A stretch of 64,000 bases of DNA from Paragonimus skrjabini miyazakii (GCA_014338405.1 JTDE01000151.1:310490-374489); one strand, 5' to 3'; counted from the stretch's first letter, positions 41,501-53,700 are shown. Notes: a model not told the origin generated them from the letters alone. A program made the numbers and translations.

Positions 41501-42332
41501 ATAGCTTCCCGAAACGAACTATTCACCAGCGTACTGTTGTCATGTTAAAATGTAGCATGTAAAGTGATCAGTTCTTCTTCTTTCCAACCTGTAATGTGAG
41601 ACCCTTTGGCCAAAATCGAAGTTATATAGTCATCTTCGACAGCCGACAATGGGAAAAAAATCACGAAAAGCAAAACACCAGAGCCACAATGAACACAGAC
41701 TTTTTAAGCAACCACTTAATGCTATCATTTGTCCGGATTTCCTGTTTAGGCTGTGAAGTCCTGATAGCCTATTTTTGGCATTTTATGTACAATAGTAAAC
41801 ACATTGTTGAAAGTGGGCTCCTCATGTTTCACCGTGATTGGTCTGGTTGTCTGCTTAATATTTCGTCACATCAGTTCGAAATCAGGTGAGATAGTGTCAG
41901 CACCTGCTATTGTCTACGGCTCATGTGTGCTACTACACTCCACTGCTTGCTTTCCTTGATGTGTTTTAGAACGGGTTGGCGTCCAGTTATTCGCCTGTAT
42001 GTTTAAAAAGTACCAGCGTAGATAATTCCATTGCGCTTATTTTTAACGATCATTGTCGGGTCTCAGCAATTAGGTCAATTTTGCAGCCGTTGCAACGGAT
42101 TATTGAATTCAGTGGGTAGAAAAAGTACAAATGCTCCACTAGACATCAGCTCGGAAGATCTCTCAACACTGCTTAATACTTTTGCTAGAGAGAAAACCAA
42201 AAAGATGGGGGGAAACATGCTGTTGACTACTTGATTTCTAACAGTGTATCAAAAGTAGTATGTATGGGTAGATTAAACGACCAAAGAAGACACCACTGTT
42301 TAACTGACTGGTAACCTAATTTCAATGCAATA

Positions 42333-43700
42333 CCTCATCATCATCAACATTTTCATGTTTGAGCCGTACTCGTGGGTAAAGTGGTTCGGAATCTGGTTGG
42401 CCTTCGCAGTGGTCTATACAATATAAGAGTAACAACTAAGGACAAATATAGACGAAGAAGAGAAGGGAAACAAGCAAAAATAATTGAGTTTCATGGGAGA
42501 GAAGAGGTAAAAACGTTGCGGGTACAGGTTTGCCACCGTCTGCGACAATAAGCCATGGCGGGGAGTGTTTCCAACCACTGTTGTCAATGGTCACGTACTC
42601 CAGGTAGGCGGCACTCTTTAACCTTGTTCAGTGGAACGGGCAAGCTTTTCACAAACCGAGACCAAATGAACGCTCGCTCGCACTGTGTTCCCGCAACCGA
42701 CGACGACCGTACTTTTCAAGGGTGGTGCGACAGAATTTCTGTTGACATACAGTGTAGGTAGCCCGAACTTCGAAGACTAAATTTTCTCTAACCCGGTTAT
42801 CGGGTGCGAACATGCTCGTTTCCTAAACACCAGCTGACGGACTCCCGAGTCGCTCACCAGTCAGACTATTCGATACAAGCTAACTGGAGGAGAAAACGGC
42901 GTTCGAATACCGAGAATCAATGTGCATCTTTCGCACGAACGTGTCAGGTCTCCAATTCGCAGTGCTAATTGAGCATACACATATATTGCAAGCTCTGCCC
43001 TTAATCGACAGGTAGACGTCTCTGTCACGTTTCAAGTGACGATTATTAGCGAATGCATGATGTACCTATGCCATTCTGCTGGACGTTTCGGCAATAATAG
43101 TGAAAGCCATCGAGACAACTTTATCCAGCTCGAGAAGATGACTGACATGCTGCAGCGGGTTGTTTACACTAATTAGACATGCTAACTCTACTTCGTCATA
43201 AGGCTTTACATTTCGAAGATAGAAATTGCGTACCATACAGACCAGCTACAACATTTGACCAGTCCAACATCTACTGCACAATCCTTGCAAAAGAACCAAG
43301 TAAAGCAACATCATCTGCAAATCATTATTACTGAAGCCTCTGAGTGTGCTTTCGAAAATATCGTCCATCACAAGGTTGAAAAGACAAGAAAGATCAAGCA
43401 AGTCTGTTGAGCTCTACTTGAAGTGGAAAACGGTAAAAGTAGCTGCCCAAAATCTTGCATTTTGCAATTAGGGCAAGTGCGCAACTTCAGCAAATTGACA
43501 CTCTTCACTGGGACTCGATGACGACAGTCTCACAGGACGTAATGAACAATAGAATCGATAGCAGCGTTTAGGTCTAAGACGACCACTACCGATGGCTCAC
43601 AGGAAGAGTGTTGATGAACGTACGTGACCGTCTATTAGCATTCGTCACATATACATCCGCAATCAGATCGAAAACCTGTCAGGCATGCATGGTGTTCAAT
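42333..43700 (-). mobile_element. Decayed LINE copy: RT palm to C-terminus and (GAT)n tail
   Basis: Minus-strand fragments in three frames follow LINE order. First is the RT block VVVLDLNAAIDS (about 43586 downward). Next is a degraded RQGC-like segment, then LFNLVMDDIF-like sequence split by a frameshift. The active-site ADDVALLGS follows, with the ADD codons at 43310-43318. The C-terminal part resembles the 32-kb copy (RLPG, WLETL, RRWQTC). The 3' end again has a trinucleotide tail (complement of CATCATCATC at about 42334-42345). Several stops and frameshifts show it is old. It retains more of the RT than the 32-kb copy but lacks the endonuclease. Confidence 0.78.
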
Positions 43701-45950
43701 GCAAAACATCTAACTACATAAACATTCATTAACTGTTATCTGAGCGCAACTTACACCAGGTTGTGTTTGAGCTTCTGGATACGATCATTTCGTCGTGTTT
43801 ATTGTGGTTGCCGGTATCGTGATTGCATGCTTGCGTCAGAAGCGCAAAGGTAGGCGTGCAAGTTCTGCACCGCTCAAGGATATGCAGCACTAATGAGCGA
43901 AACTCGAGTGTACTGCTCTCCTCAGAAGTAGGCTAGCTGAAAGACAGCTGGATGGGATAGTTGCGATTGGTATTCAATTCGAACTCACACTAAACGGATT
44001 TTTCTCTTGTCTGGTTCTCTCTGTGGTTTGTAAGCCATCATACCGAATGACTCGTAAGCATTTTGAATGAAACTTTGCTAACAATAGTATGTATGAGGTT
44101 GTCAGTGATTGACCTAGCATTTCTAATAACAGGAATAACTGATAATAATCACTGGCCATGAGATACGACTTCAATCTACCATATAGAAACGTGGAGTGTG
44201 GTCTATCCAGATGAACTTCTCTCGCCGCTATGTTTGAATAGTGTTACAGGAAGAAGGTTCGGACTTGAGGCTTTAATGCGTTTCTATAGATTCAGCCCCA
44301 AAACCGTCTCAGTTTCTGTTGATAGTTCGCCAGAGATGTCATAATCATGCAAAAGTCATCATTCACAGTTGAATGGGATGGTTCGAACCAATGGAAACGT
44401 TCATCTAAATGTTCGGCCCTTCTTTCGAGAGGCTGAGGCGGGCCATAAACTCATGAGTTTCAAATATAGTCTGGTTAACACCTTGTCGATCAGAAGTCGG
44501 CCTCTTCATTTCAAAGTAAGGTATGCATCAACATGAAAGAGGAAAACTACCTATCTTTCGACATTCATCTAAGTACACTAAGCGGCACTCTGTTAACATC
44601 ATAATTTTGTCCTTCGTTTCGGTGACCTTGAGCAAAATCAGCCTAAAACTGTGGTGAACCGCCGGAATTTCATCTTATTAGGAATTTAAGCAGTTCGGAT
44701 TTTTACAACCGGAGAACCTTAACACAAGTCACAACTTGTTCGAACTCTCTTCCATTTAAGTAGAACTCTATATGTGTAAACGTTAAATCTTTAGTTACAG
44801 TTCAAAACACTTGGAGCAGATTGATGTGAACAGCTACAGCCCTCAGTAGACTAGATCCTTTGGGGTGAAACATCTTTGGTTAGAGCAGATCACGGATGCT
44901 CTGCAATCGGGTTACAGTAATAATGAGGAAATTTTACGTAATGTCTATGCTTCTCTGGGTCACGGACTGAAAATTCGTTCCATCTATCGAGTGTTTGTTT
45001 GTGTAACAATTTAAATGTAATGCTTACTCGGAGCAAACCCCACGTGTGCTGTAAAGATGACCACCTTCAAACCATCCTGTTACAACTACGATTGGGACGT
45101 GTGGGGCATAACGAATAATTGGTTGGGAGCTGACATTTACGGTTGATCAACAACACGTTATTTGAATACTTCAAATGGCGTTTTATTAGCAGAGGTTCTC
45201 AAGTGCAGAGTCCATTTTCTTTCTCAGGAACATTCCAACTCTAACTTTGCAAACCCAACTGGTAGATCAGCATATATTTCTACGCAGCTGAAGTTTCCGA
45301 ACTGCGCGCGAACACCTTCATCATATGAAACATAAGTAGAAGTATGATTGTTGGCGTGACATTTAAAGATTCAGTCCTTCGGTTATGCTGAAGTTTAGAA
45401 ACGTTAGAACAGAAAGCAGCTGTTTTGAAAATTGTCTCACACAAGTTCAGTAAAAGACTGATATATATTACCCATGTGTATGTGAATTTTTACTATTTTC
45501 TGTGGTTGTCGAACGTGACTGCACAGCAGTCACTGAATGATCACAACAAAACCATGTCGTCAGTATGCTAGGAAAGATACAGTGACTACACGCCAAATGG
45601 GTGCTTTTGCACAAAAGGACTATCTTGTCCGTTTTCTGTTGCAAGCTAGAACAACTAATGAGAGTGAAATAAAATTAACCTTTTGAAATTAACTTATTCT
45701 ACGACATTTCATACTACTGATGATGATACAAGTGAGGATTGTTTAAGTATGTTTAAGGAGCTTGAATAGACATTGTGCCGATCGTAACAGTAAGAACAGA
45801 AGTGAAAGTAGGTTTTGCCCCATAAATACCAAAGGCCAATTTAGAAAGCTAACGTTATCCGTAAAATGGGGACACGGTGCCCACCTTGCTATCTTTTATA
45901 GGCAGATATATATCGAGCAGCGTTATGTTGTGAGGTTAGCTGTTTGGTAG

Positions 45951-46215
45951 AAATTTCGTATCATCTGAAAGAACGACACGCATTTTCTCCACATATTGGT
46001 GCTTGTCCAGTACAACAGTCCCGGACCCTTTGTTAGGTTTCAGAACAATCATATCCTTCCAGTTTGTTAGTCCCTTGAGGGTTTGACATAACTCAGTGCA
46101 GAACAACCAGTTGTGTTGGAGGGAAGCATTTTAAAAATGATGTAACAGATCCATCAGTTCAGACTTGAATCAACTGCGGTTGTCCTCAGATGTGAAAGCT
46201 AAGTTTCCCAGTTGG
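45951..46215 (-). mobile_element. N-terminal RT fragment of a Penelope-like element, inverted
   Basis: On the minus strand 46100-45951 is an uninterrupted 50-codon stretch containing NWKDMIVLKPNKGSGTVVLD and YVEKMRVVLSD. These match the conserved N-terminal block of Penelope-like reverse transcriptases (the KPDKGSG motif, here KPNKGSG). Upstream, with stops, is a further recognisable piece (SELMDLLHHF, about 46180-46140). The fragment ends about 40 bp from the start of the plus-strand PLE fragment at 46252 and faces away from it. Confidence 0.8.
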
Positions 46216-46251
46216 TCACATAGGTTTTCGAATTACTCTTGTGCTTTCTAG

Positions 46252-47400
46252 ATGTCAATAATCATATACGGACACCAACTTGAAGCCCAAGTAAAGGTAC
46301 TTCCAAAAGACGACGACAGAAAGATCCCGAAATCTAAGCGGATTGTTGGGAAAGACACGTCTGAGATGTGTGAAATCTTGGGCAGTGCAGATCTGAAGAG
46401 AAAATACATGTGCTATCTTGAAGCAAATTATCCGCTCACTAATTTATCATTAAGACAGACGGCCGATTACCTCCGTGACTCTAAACCGGCATTTAACATG
46501 AAGCCTCAGGTCCCTGTCTACATTCTAACACCTAGTGATACCACTATTGCTATTGTTTCAAAACGCCAGGTATAAACAAATAGAGGTAGTTGTAATGGGT
46601 AGCCCTCTTGGATTGATTCCTGTTGATTTATTTACGTCTGTTGTCTATCTCCACCTCATAGGTACGCCAGATGACATTTCTGTTTCCCATGGATATGCTG
46701 ACGATATAATGATATCTACACAAGATAAATCGATAGTAGAAAATCTGTTGAATTTAATTAACTTCTGGCACCTAAACTTCAATTTGTCATCTAAGTTTGT
46801 AAAAAAAGACACGCCCACTGTTCTGCATATCAGCATTGAGCAACGGAAGGATTGTACAATGTGGTGGTCAGTACATCGTAAACCAACCTGGAATGAACAT
46901 TATCCGTCAGAAGTTTTTATCCAACTATCACAATGCACCTACTGGTTCGATGTCTACTTTACAGAAGGTCACCCAACAGACATACAATGCAACTACACTG
47001 CGTTTACTCAGTCACACTAAATCACTCACGCTTCCTCACATTAAGATGCAAATACTAGAACTGTCTGCTTCACACTGTATTTACCGGTTCACCTGCAGCT
47101 GCGGTGACGTCCACATCGGCAGAACTGGTCGATCCCTGTGCCCAAGTATATGGACAACAATGTGTGGCGTGACCCAACCCAATCCCACTGAACAGTCCAA
47201 GCTGGCTTGCTCGGTAGACAGACACCTTTCGCAGATCGATCATACAGCCGATCCAACAAGCACTTTCCGTATGTCAATGTGTCATCGCTAGTCCGTCAAT
47301 CTTAAGTCACTCGAGAAGCTACTTGTTATGTGTTATAAGTCAGTCCTCACTGTGCAAACGCTGCTGACCTCGAAACTGCACCTGCCCTAGTTCTGGTCAA
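46252..47400 (+). mobile_element. Penelope-like element, frameshifted: RT core plus GIY-YIG endonuclease
   Basis: Three overlapping plus-strand frames together follow PLE order. Frame one (46252-46575) has the pre-palm region and a LEANYPLTNLSLRQTADYL block, the counterpart of the usual SLFTNVPL motif. Frame two (46535-47020) has YKQIEVVVMGSPLG (MGSPLG at 46595-46612), the active site GYADDIMIS (ADD at 46697-46705) and SVHRKPTWN. Frame three (46836-47291) has LRLLSHTKSL and the GIY-YIG core CIYRFTCSCGDVHIGRTGRS at about 47076-47135. At least two frameshifts break the protein, so it is a pseudogene copy. It differs in sequence from the 33-kb element and may belong to another PLE family. Confidence 0.85.
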
Positions 47401-48536
47401 TGACAGGTCAGTGTGTGGTTGGACGTGATCTATGAGCTTCAGTCGGTTAGCTATTTCGACTTTTCCCGCTGTTATGTGGAGCAGTTGACGAGAACATATG
47501 AAACAGCTTTATCGTCTTGCAAAACCTGTCTTTTGTTTCCGTCATTCAAATTCTTAACTGCGGAAGGATATTTTTATTATTTTCGAAAAGAAACAATCTA
47601 CCAAATATCCACAGTTGTCTTTCTCCGGAACTCCATTGATTTCCTCTAGGGTAATCTGGATAGGTATGCACTAAAACCTGATACCAATGAACAGTGAAGT
47701 TAACTGGTTATCCTGGTAGGAATAACACAATTTTATGAAAGTTAGGCGTTACCCAACTGCTCATTGAAAGCAGAAACACATCAACTGAATGAACTGAACA
47801 TAGCCGGCTAAAAATCCTAGACCCAACAAGTTCAATTGAGTTACTGTTTGTAATTTAATCTCCCATATAAACTTCAATCCTCCTCATTTGACACAGATAT
47901 TAACATTTGAAACTGAGTTCTATTCACCTGTATGAGCTTACAAATTTGCAAGGGATTTAGAAAAATGTACCGTTATGAAGTAGTTTTGGTAATGACCGGG
48001 AAAGAAGTTAGGTTAGTATGGGGCTTACTTTAGGCTCAGCAGAATCATCGCACGCAATTTTTACTGCAGAGAAGTGTCGTACTCAATTTCGACGATAGTA
48101 TGCCCTAGATATTGATCGCTGATTTATCTGGAAGGCCTAAGCCCGAAAAGGTTCCTTAGGTACGCGAGGAACCTGTAATATGCTATGGATTGCTGTTGGT
48201 GGGAACACTGCTATATTCATGGAGGGTTCAATGTCCAAACCTTTAAGCAATTTCCACTTGGATTTGAATATGAGCCATTTACCAACTAGTTTTGTTGGCC
48301 TGAGCCCTGATAACCTAGACTATACTGCGCGGCACGCACATTCATGGGTTTCTCAGAACCTTAGTATCTACCTCATACTAAGCGCTCTCAAGTGCTTTCT
48401 GCAAGTACTGAATGCATTGGAAGCCTGTTTCGTAATTACGTTCTCAAGAAAGAACCAGATATCAATTTTCTTAGCCGTTGTGCTCCATTTTGCGTATAGA
48501 GTGAAACCAATCAGCCGTTTTGCGATTAATCTGAAA

Positions 48537-48863
48537 GTGAGCAAGCATCCACCACAGCCCCAGGAAGGATTGAGAAAGGACTTTTGCAGACGGTTGGTTC
48601 CAGCGATCACCAGCAAAGTGATGGACAGCTCCTTTGACGTAGTTGGGTCTCAACAGAGTCACGCACGCCGGTTAGTCGAATCCTGACCCGTGAGTAAGTG
48701 GAAGATTATAGTCCAAACACTTATCCACTAAAACACGGTGTCACGAGCAAACATCCGTCAGACCCTCAAAAGCGGTTGAGTAAAGGCTTTTGCAAACGGT
48801 TGGTCACAGGTCGAAACAACCGTCCACCACTTCGCTGGCGGTCACTGGGACCAACCGTTTGCA
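48537..48863. repeat. Duplicated block with a perfect 15-bp inverted repeat
   Basis: Blocks 48537-48612 and 48742-48815 are diverged direct copies (for example CTTTTGCAGACGGTTGGT against CTTTTGCAAACGGTTGGT), offset by about 205 bp. A third arm is inverted: TGCAAACGGTTGGTC at 48791-48805 pairs perfectly with GACCAACCGTTTGCA at 48849-48863 across 43 nt. The tRNA-like stretch lies between the two direct copies. It is probably a short non-autonomous repeat. No protein is supported, although a 168-codon frame (48180-48686) overlaps its left side. Confidence 0.6.
48663..48742 (-). repeat. tRNA-like sequence, possible SINE head
   Basis: Read on the minus strand, GACACCGTG is followed by a D-arm-like TTTTAGTGGATAAG (A-box-like). 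Further on is a T-arm-like hairpin, with stem GGTCAG/CTAACC (five of six pairs) around a GATTCGA loop (B-box-like). A 3' acceptor-like CGGCGTG gives five of seven pairs with the 5' end. The anticodon stem is weak, so this is more likely a tRNA-derived repeat than a working tRNA. It lies between two related blocks at 48537-48612 and 48742-48815. Confidence 0.35.
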
Positions 48864-50384
48864 GGAACTATATATATTTGACAGGGCTAATGTTCAAGCT
48901 CTGTTTCGGCCAACATAGTAGGTTTTAAATAAGCCGAGTAAAAAATGGAAAACTGTGGTAGTTGTAAGTTTGAAGTCATTGTCGTTTTGGTAGACGGACA
49001 AATGTACTGTGAAGATTTTTATATATTTATATCAAACAGAACATATAACTTGATTCTTTTGGTATGTAAATTGTGTCAGCACACGTTCCCTCTATATTTC
49101 ACCTTTGGGAAATAGATATCAACAGGCTGAGTGTCACGTGTATTGTAATTGGTTCTCACTAAATATTATGTATGTATAGTGATTTGCAATTAACTAATCT
49201 CGAATGTTACGGTTTACGAGACCACTGCTGACCAAAAGAGTTATGATATCCCCCAATATTTGCTTTCAGACGATCTTATCGGTGTACGAGAGATGGTTTT
49301 ATTCGCTAACACTTGCAGAAATAATGTCTAGTACATTACAAACTGTACACTATTATTAAATGCTCTATGAGATAACATCGGCGTTCTACTGGGCTTTTCC
49401 GCCGGAAAAACGAATGGCCTTATTGATTCTATCTGATTATCATAAATGCAGCTGGTCAGCTTCTGGTAATTTAGTAAGGCTGTCCGTCCACTCTGTAACA
49501 TACATTCCATGTTTGATGGGTATACCATTCATTCCATTCACTATAAATTATGTGCAGCAATGGTGAACGAGAAATGGCGCCATAGTTGAGCTGTACTCCT
49601 ACTGAATGTCACAACGTTATTGTAGAAGTATGACTGAATGTCAAACGTGGATTAGCGTTATCTACTTCATTCACATAAGGTGGAACTTCAGCTAGTTTTA
49701 ATAGTTCTTCAGTTACTAAACGAGCGAAGAAGCATGAATCAAAATTGGATCAAATTCCTGAGTGTTCATGTGAAAGTAAACATTCTTGTCATATGAACGC
49801 TTAGTTTGTTTTGTGTAACAACGCTATCAGATCTCGCTATCGTCCTCCCAACTTTCAACGACATATTTCGTTCAACTTCCATAGTTGACATTTGACGGCT
49901 TACCTACCGGAATGCACCAATCATATTGACGTAACACTCTTAGACATAGAACGGAGTGCCTCCTCTAGGAGAAGAACTTATTTGGGAACGTATTTGTGTA
50001 GTAGATTGTGGACTCCCCTTAGAAAGAAAGTGTATTCCATACTTATGGCACCCATCGTTAACGCCGGGTAAAAATTGGACACCGAAGTTAGATAATAGGA
50101 AATGCTTATTTTAAAAATCTACGCCACTGTGTAAATGAGTTTTGTACACAGGTTAGTTGGATCGAGTGATGTAAGTTTAATCGGAGGTAGTACGTCTAAA
50201 CTGGAATTGAGCCCTTGAATCTGCCTGTAACACTTTCCATACGTCCAGTAATAATCGATTACCAGCACGTTAGCTAAAATACTAACCAAGGTCACCGTAG
50301 GAAACGTAACATATTGATTCGCTCACATAATCAATAGTTCTCAGGATGAATAAGCAAGGACATTCTGGTTAGTGACAGACTCAC

Positions 50385-50723
50385 AAATAACGGATAACTT
50401 GACAGACTGGGACAACATTCTTCCAGAAATGACAGCACTTGTGGCCGCGCACCCGAATCCAACCTCGTTATCTTCAGCGCGAGGCAGCCAAAGCAATTTC
50501 ATGAGTCCCGAAACCAATTCAGTTCGGGGTTGAATAACAGTTGTGTTAAAATACTTCACTTCCGAAGACGTTTGATTGGCTAGACCCTGAGTGTAAGTCA
50601 GACGATAGAAATGCACATGCGGTACAGGTTTTCCACCATGAACTTGACATACGAAGGTGATCGGTCGGCCAGCCATATGAGGCCCACGTGGGTTTGTTGA
50701 GAATGTTATATTTTCCGGTGAAT
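50385..50723 (-). CDS. Ig-domain exon A of a nephrin-like adhesion receptor (first exon seen)
   Basis: This exon encodes one extracellular Ig-like domain of a cell-surface adhesion protein. The reading frame runs between a good acceptor (pyrimidine-rich tract ending TTTGCCTCAG) and a GTGAGT donor. It is 339 nt long and phase 1 at both ends, the usual arrangement for Ig exons. The paired cysteines are at about residues 25 (FVC) and 91 (GFGC). The GGKP turn between strands B and C is typical of nephrin-family domains. The core tryptophan position is Phe (VHFYRL). Possible N-glycosylation sites lie at residues 4, 49 and 59. The last base joins the next exon to make a Phe codon followed by PPGPP, a normal inter-domain linker. 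The ATG at 50676 lies inside the domain and is not a translation start. The 5' exons are not seen. The family name rests on remembered domain style, not on a search. Confidence 0.85.
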
Positions 50724-53700
50724 CTGAGGCAAAATTGGGGAGAAATATTCATTAATTTCAACTAAACTGGGTAATATTGATAATATATTTGCTTCAATTT
50801 CACTTTCGAAGTTAGAAACTAATGCAGTTTTTTCAATAAATGGAGGATAAAGTACGCAAGTACGTTAGTAGTTGAGGGACTGATCAAGTCACGTTTTAGT
50901 CGATTGCCATATAATAATTACTACCTGTTATTCAGATATACATCCAAAGATTGTTGTCGATAGGTTTCCAGTTTGCAGATGGAATCGATCATTCCGTGAG
51001 TTCACAAAAAAAGTGTACCTATGGGTTTGCCTCAGTGTTTTAAATATGTGAAACTGGCACCACGACCTCTGTATCGCATGTAAATAGACAAGTACTTGGT
51101 GAGATGTTTTCATATGATGTGTTTAGATTCTACCCTAGAAAATCTACCAGAAATTGCCCCAGATGCGTTTCCATGATTTTTGGGAAATACGGCTGTTTAG
51201 CTCTGAATACTTCGTTCAACGAACAGCTCCAAGATTGTGTACGTTAAAATAAAGCTGAAACATGCACTATTTGGTGGTCAGCTAAGGATTGCCGGAATGA
51301 TACCCTTCGTCGTCTAGTTTTCCGGATTCAAATGAATCAGAAAAAAACTGGCAAGTAAGTGCAATACAGCCAGACGGTTTAATCATGTGTTGTTCCTTTG
51401 GTGGGATATAGTCAGTTTTATTCCGTAGTCATGATGGTTGGGTATCACCGTTCACGAAACTGGTGAGGCTTTTAACGAGTTTCCATCAACAAACAAAGAT
51501 TACGCAAGCTGTACTAGTTACTTCAATACCAGTGATCTTAACGTTTGCTCAGCCATCTCACATTTACCCCAACTAAGCATACTATCTACATTGTTTGTGT
51601 ATTCCGCTGAGTTCCCCAAGTGAAGTCACAATTAACACGAGAAACTGCTAATAGTTTTTCATTCTTCAAAAATTAACTAACATCTAACATATAGGTACCG
51701 AAAGTAGCTAAAAATTAAAAAAATATCGGCAAAGTGATCAACCGTTTTTTTGTGTACACGTACATCTATCGATTATATTGTTCAACAGAGAGCAATTAAG
51801 CTGGTTTGGTAGTTGAGTTTCAGTCAAACTTGCAAGTTGATCACGGCGAAAAATGCAGATGTTCACGTTGTAGACTACCGTTTACAGTTAGTCTTAATCC
51901 TCACTAGAAGCCTCTCAATCTGTAACTATAAATTTGCGACAGGTGTTAATCGCTTTCAGTCAAATTAATCATTTCAGTGGAAATTAGCCAACCCTCAAAT
52001 AGCAAAATATGCAGTTTAACATGTACTGCATCTGACTTGCTCAGTTAGCTGATTGACAGAATAAAGCATGGTGGGTAAAGTGTGGTAATGCAATCATTTT
52101 TGATTTGAGGACATATCAACGTGCTAGTGAATCGGGAAAGCATGTTTGGCTCTGTACAATGGGGACATGTTAGGCCATTGTTAGAGGAACTTGAGCGGTT
52201 AGATTACTTGCTTTCAACTGATGATTGGTAGTAGTTTATTCAGAACGTACAAACATACAATGAATTTGAAGCGCAAGAAAACCAACGATAAGCAAACAAC
52301 AATCGGAAAACGCTGAACCATGAGCGGAATATCTGTTCGGTTATAAACAGTTAATTAACTATCCTACACCCCTTTCAGAAGACCCATGAACACGGTGAGA
52401 GTGAGGGTTGTCTAACTGGATATAAACCTCTAAAATCAGACATAGACTGTAAAGTTAGTCTAATTAAGATATCAGCGAGGGATTTTCTATTGACTGAAGC
52501 TTTACATGTTTAGTCATCAGCTGAGAAAAACAAAAAACGCCTTTGTTCGCTCCAGTTGTAATGCCTGTACCTAAGTGGAATAACAGGACTTCAACTGAAT
52601 TGTCACAGCAATACAGGAAACAACAATTGTCATCGGAATCATATACAAACAATTTTTCTATCATGAGCCAACAGTTATCCTTTTCCATTTGTTGCAAAAC
52701 AGGTAGATGATATAGTTTCGTTCCCTTTCGGAATAGTAGAAAGTTTTTCAGTAAAAATCTGCACCGAGGACAAGGAACATTCCGCCGACGGTCAGGTGTA
52801 TTGCTACGCGACTGGAACCAAGTTATTGTTCAATATGAAAAATCTTATAGTTTCGTGGGGTTTGCCAATTTCCTAGGCATTTTCAAGCGTTTCCAATGGT
52901 CCAAGTTCTAATGTTGTTTTGAATTCTGGACGACTGTAAAAATCCACTGTATACACAAAATTCATTTATATACAGTACTTTAATCGCACTGTTGTTTATC
53001 ACTTATAGTTCAAAAACACTATACTCAGATGGTCCGGCAGACGGGAGGATGAAACGCGCGAATAAATAGGCCACTTAAACTCAACGTATACAGTAATGTT
53101 ATATGTTATTCATATTATAAATGTGTATAAAATTCGACAAAACAGAACCACGAACTTTACGTTTTATCCAATAAATATTACGGTAATCGTTGTTTTTACA
53201 GACTTCTAAAACCATTGTTAACTAATATACTCTAGTCCGTTCGCGTTTCACATAGTTGTTTAGGACGGTTATTTGGTTTTGTTGTATTACGTCTGGTGCA
53301 AAACAGTCTACCTAACCACCCCTTCCTAACTATTGCCAATGGGTTTACAAGACAAACGCCCATTCATTAAATAGCTTAAAAACCCCGAACTCAAGAACAT
53401 AGAGAAGCAACCAATGGGAGTTTGAAACAGTGTTGTTTTTATGGTAATTCATTACTTTGGTTCAAGTGGTGTCCTTAACAGATGAGTCCAATTCGCCATT
53501 TTCCATGTATCACCGTTGAACGTATGTAACACACGACGAACGCAACAACCATATTCCGTAAATCCAAATAAACCCATAACTATGAAGATCCAATACTCCA
53601 AACTTAATAATTTTTACCGAACTAAAGTGGGCTGATAAATTTTATTTATCACAGAAGTGGTGTATTCTGATGTAAATGAATTCGGATGGAATAATTCAAT

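Larger units (their letters stand above)
35468..50384 (-). other. Intron between exons A and B (14917 bp), carrying retroelements
   Basis: The largest intron seen. It holds the decayed LINE at 42333-43700, the rearranged Penelope-like element at 45951-47400 and the tRNA-like palindromic repeat at 48537-48863. Other stretches (35.5-42.3, 43.9-45.9 and 48.9-50.4 kb) contain only short unrecognised frames and degenerate repeat traces. Confidence 0.72.

Noticed and set aside
44380..44400. GGTTCGAACC resembling a tRNA B box
   Set aside because: It is a simple palindrome with no A box or cloverleaf around it.
48180..48686. 168-codon plus-strand frame
   Set aside because: It is the longest plus-strand frame after the PLE, but it overlaps the duplicated tRNA-like repeat, shows no domain, and has no splice-consistent neighbours.
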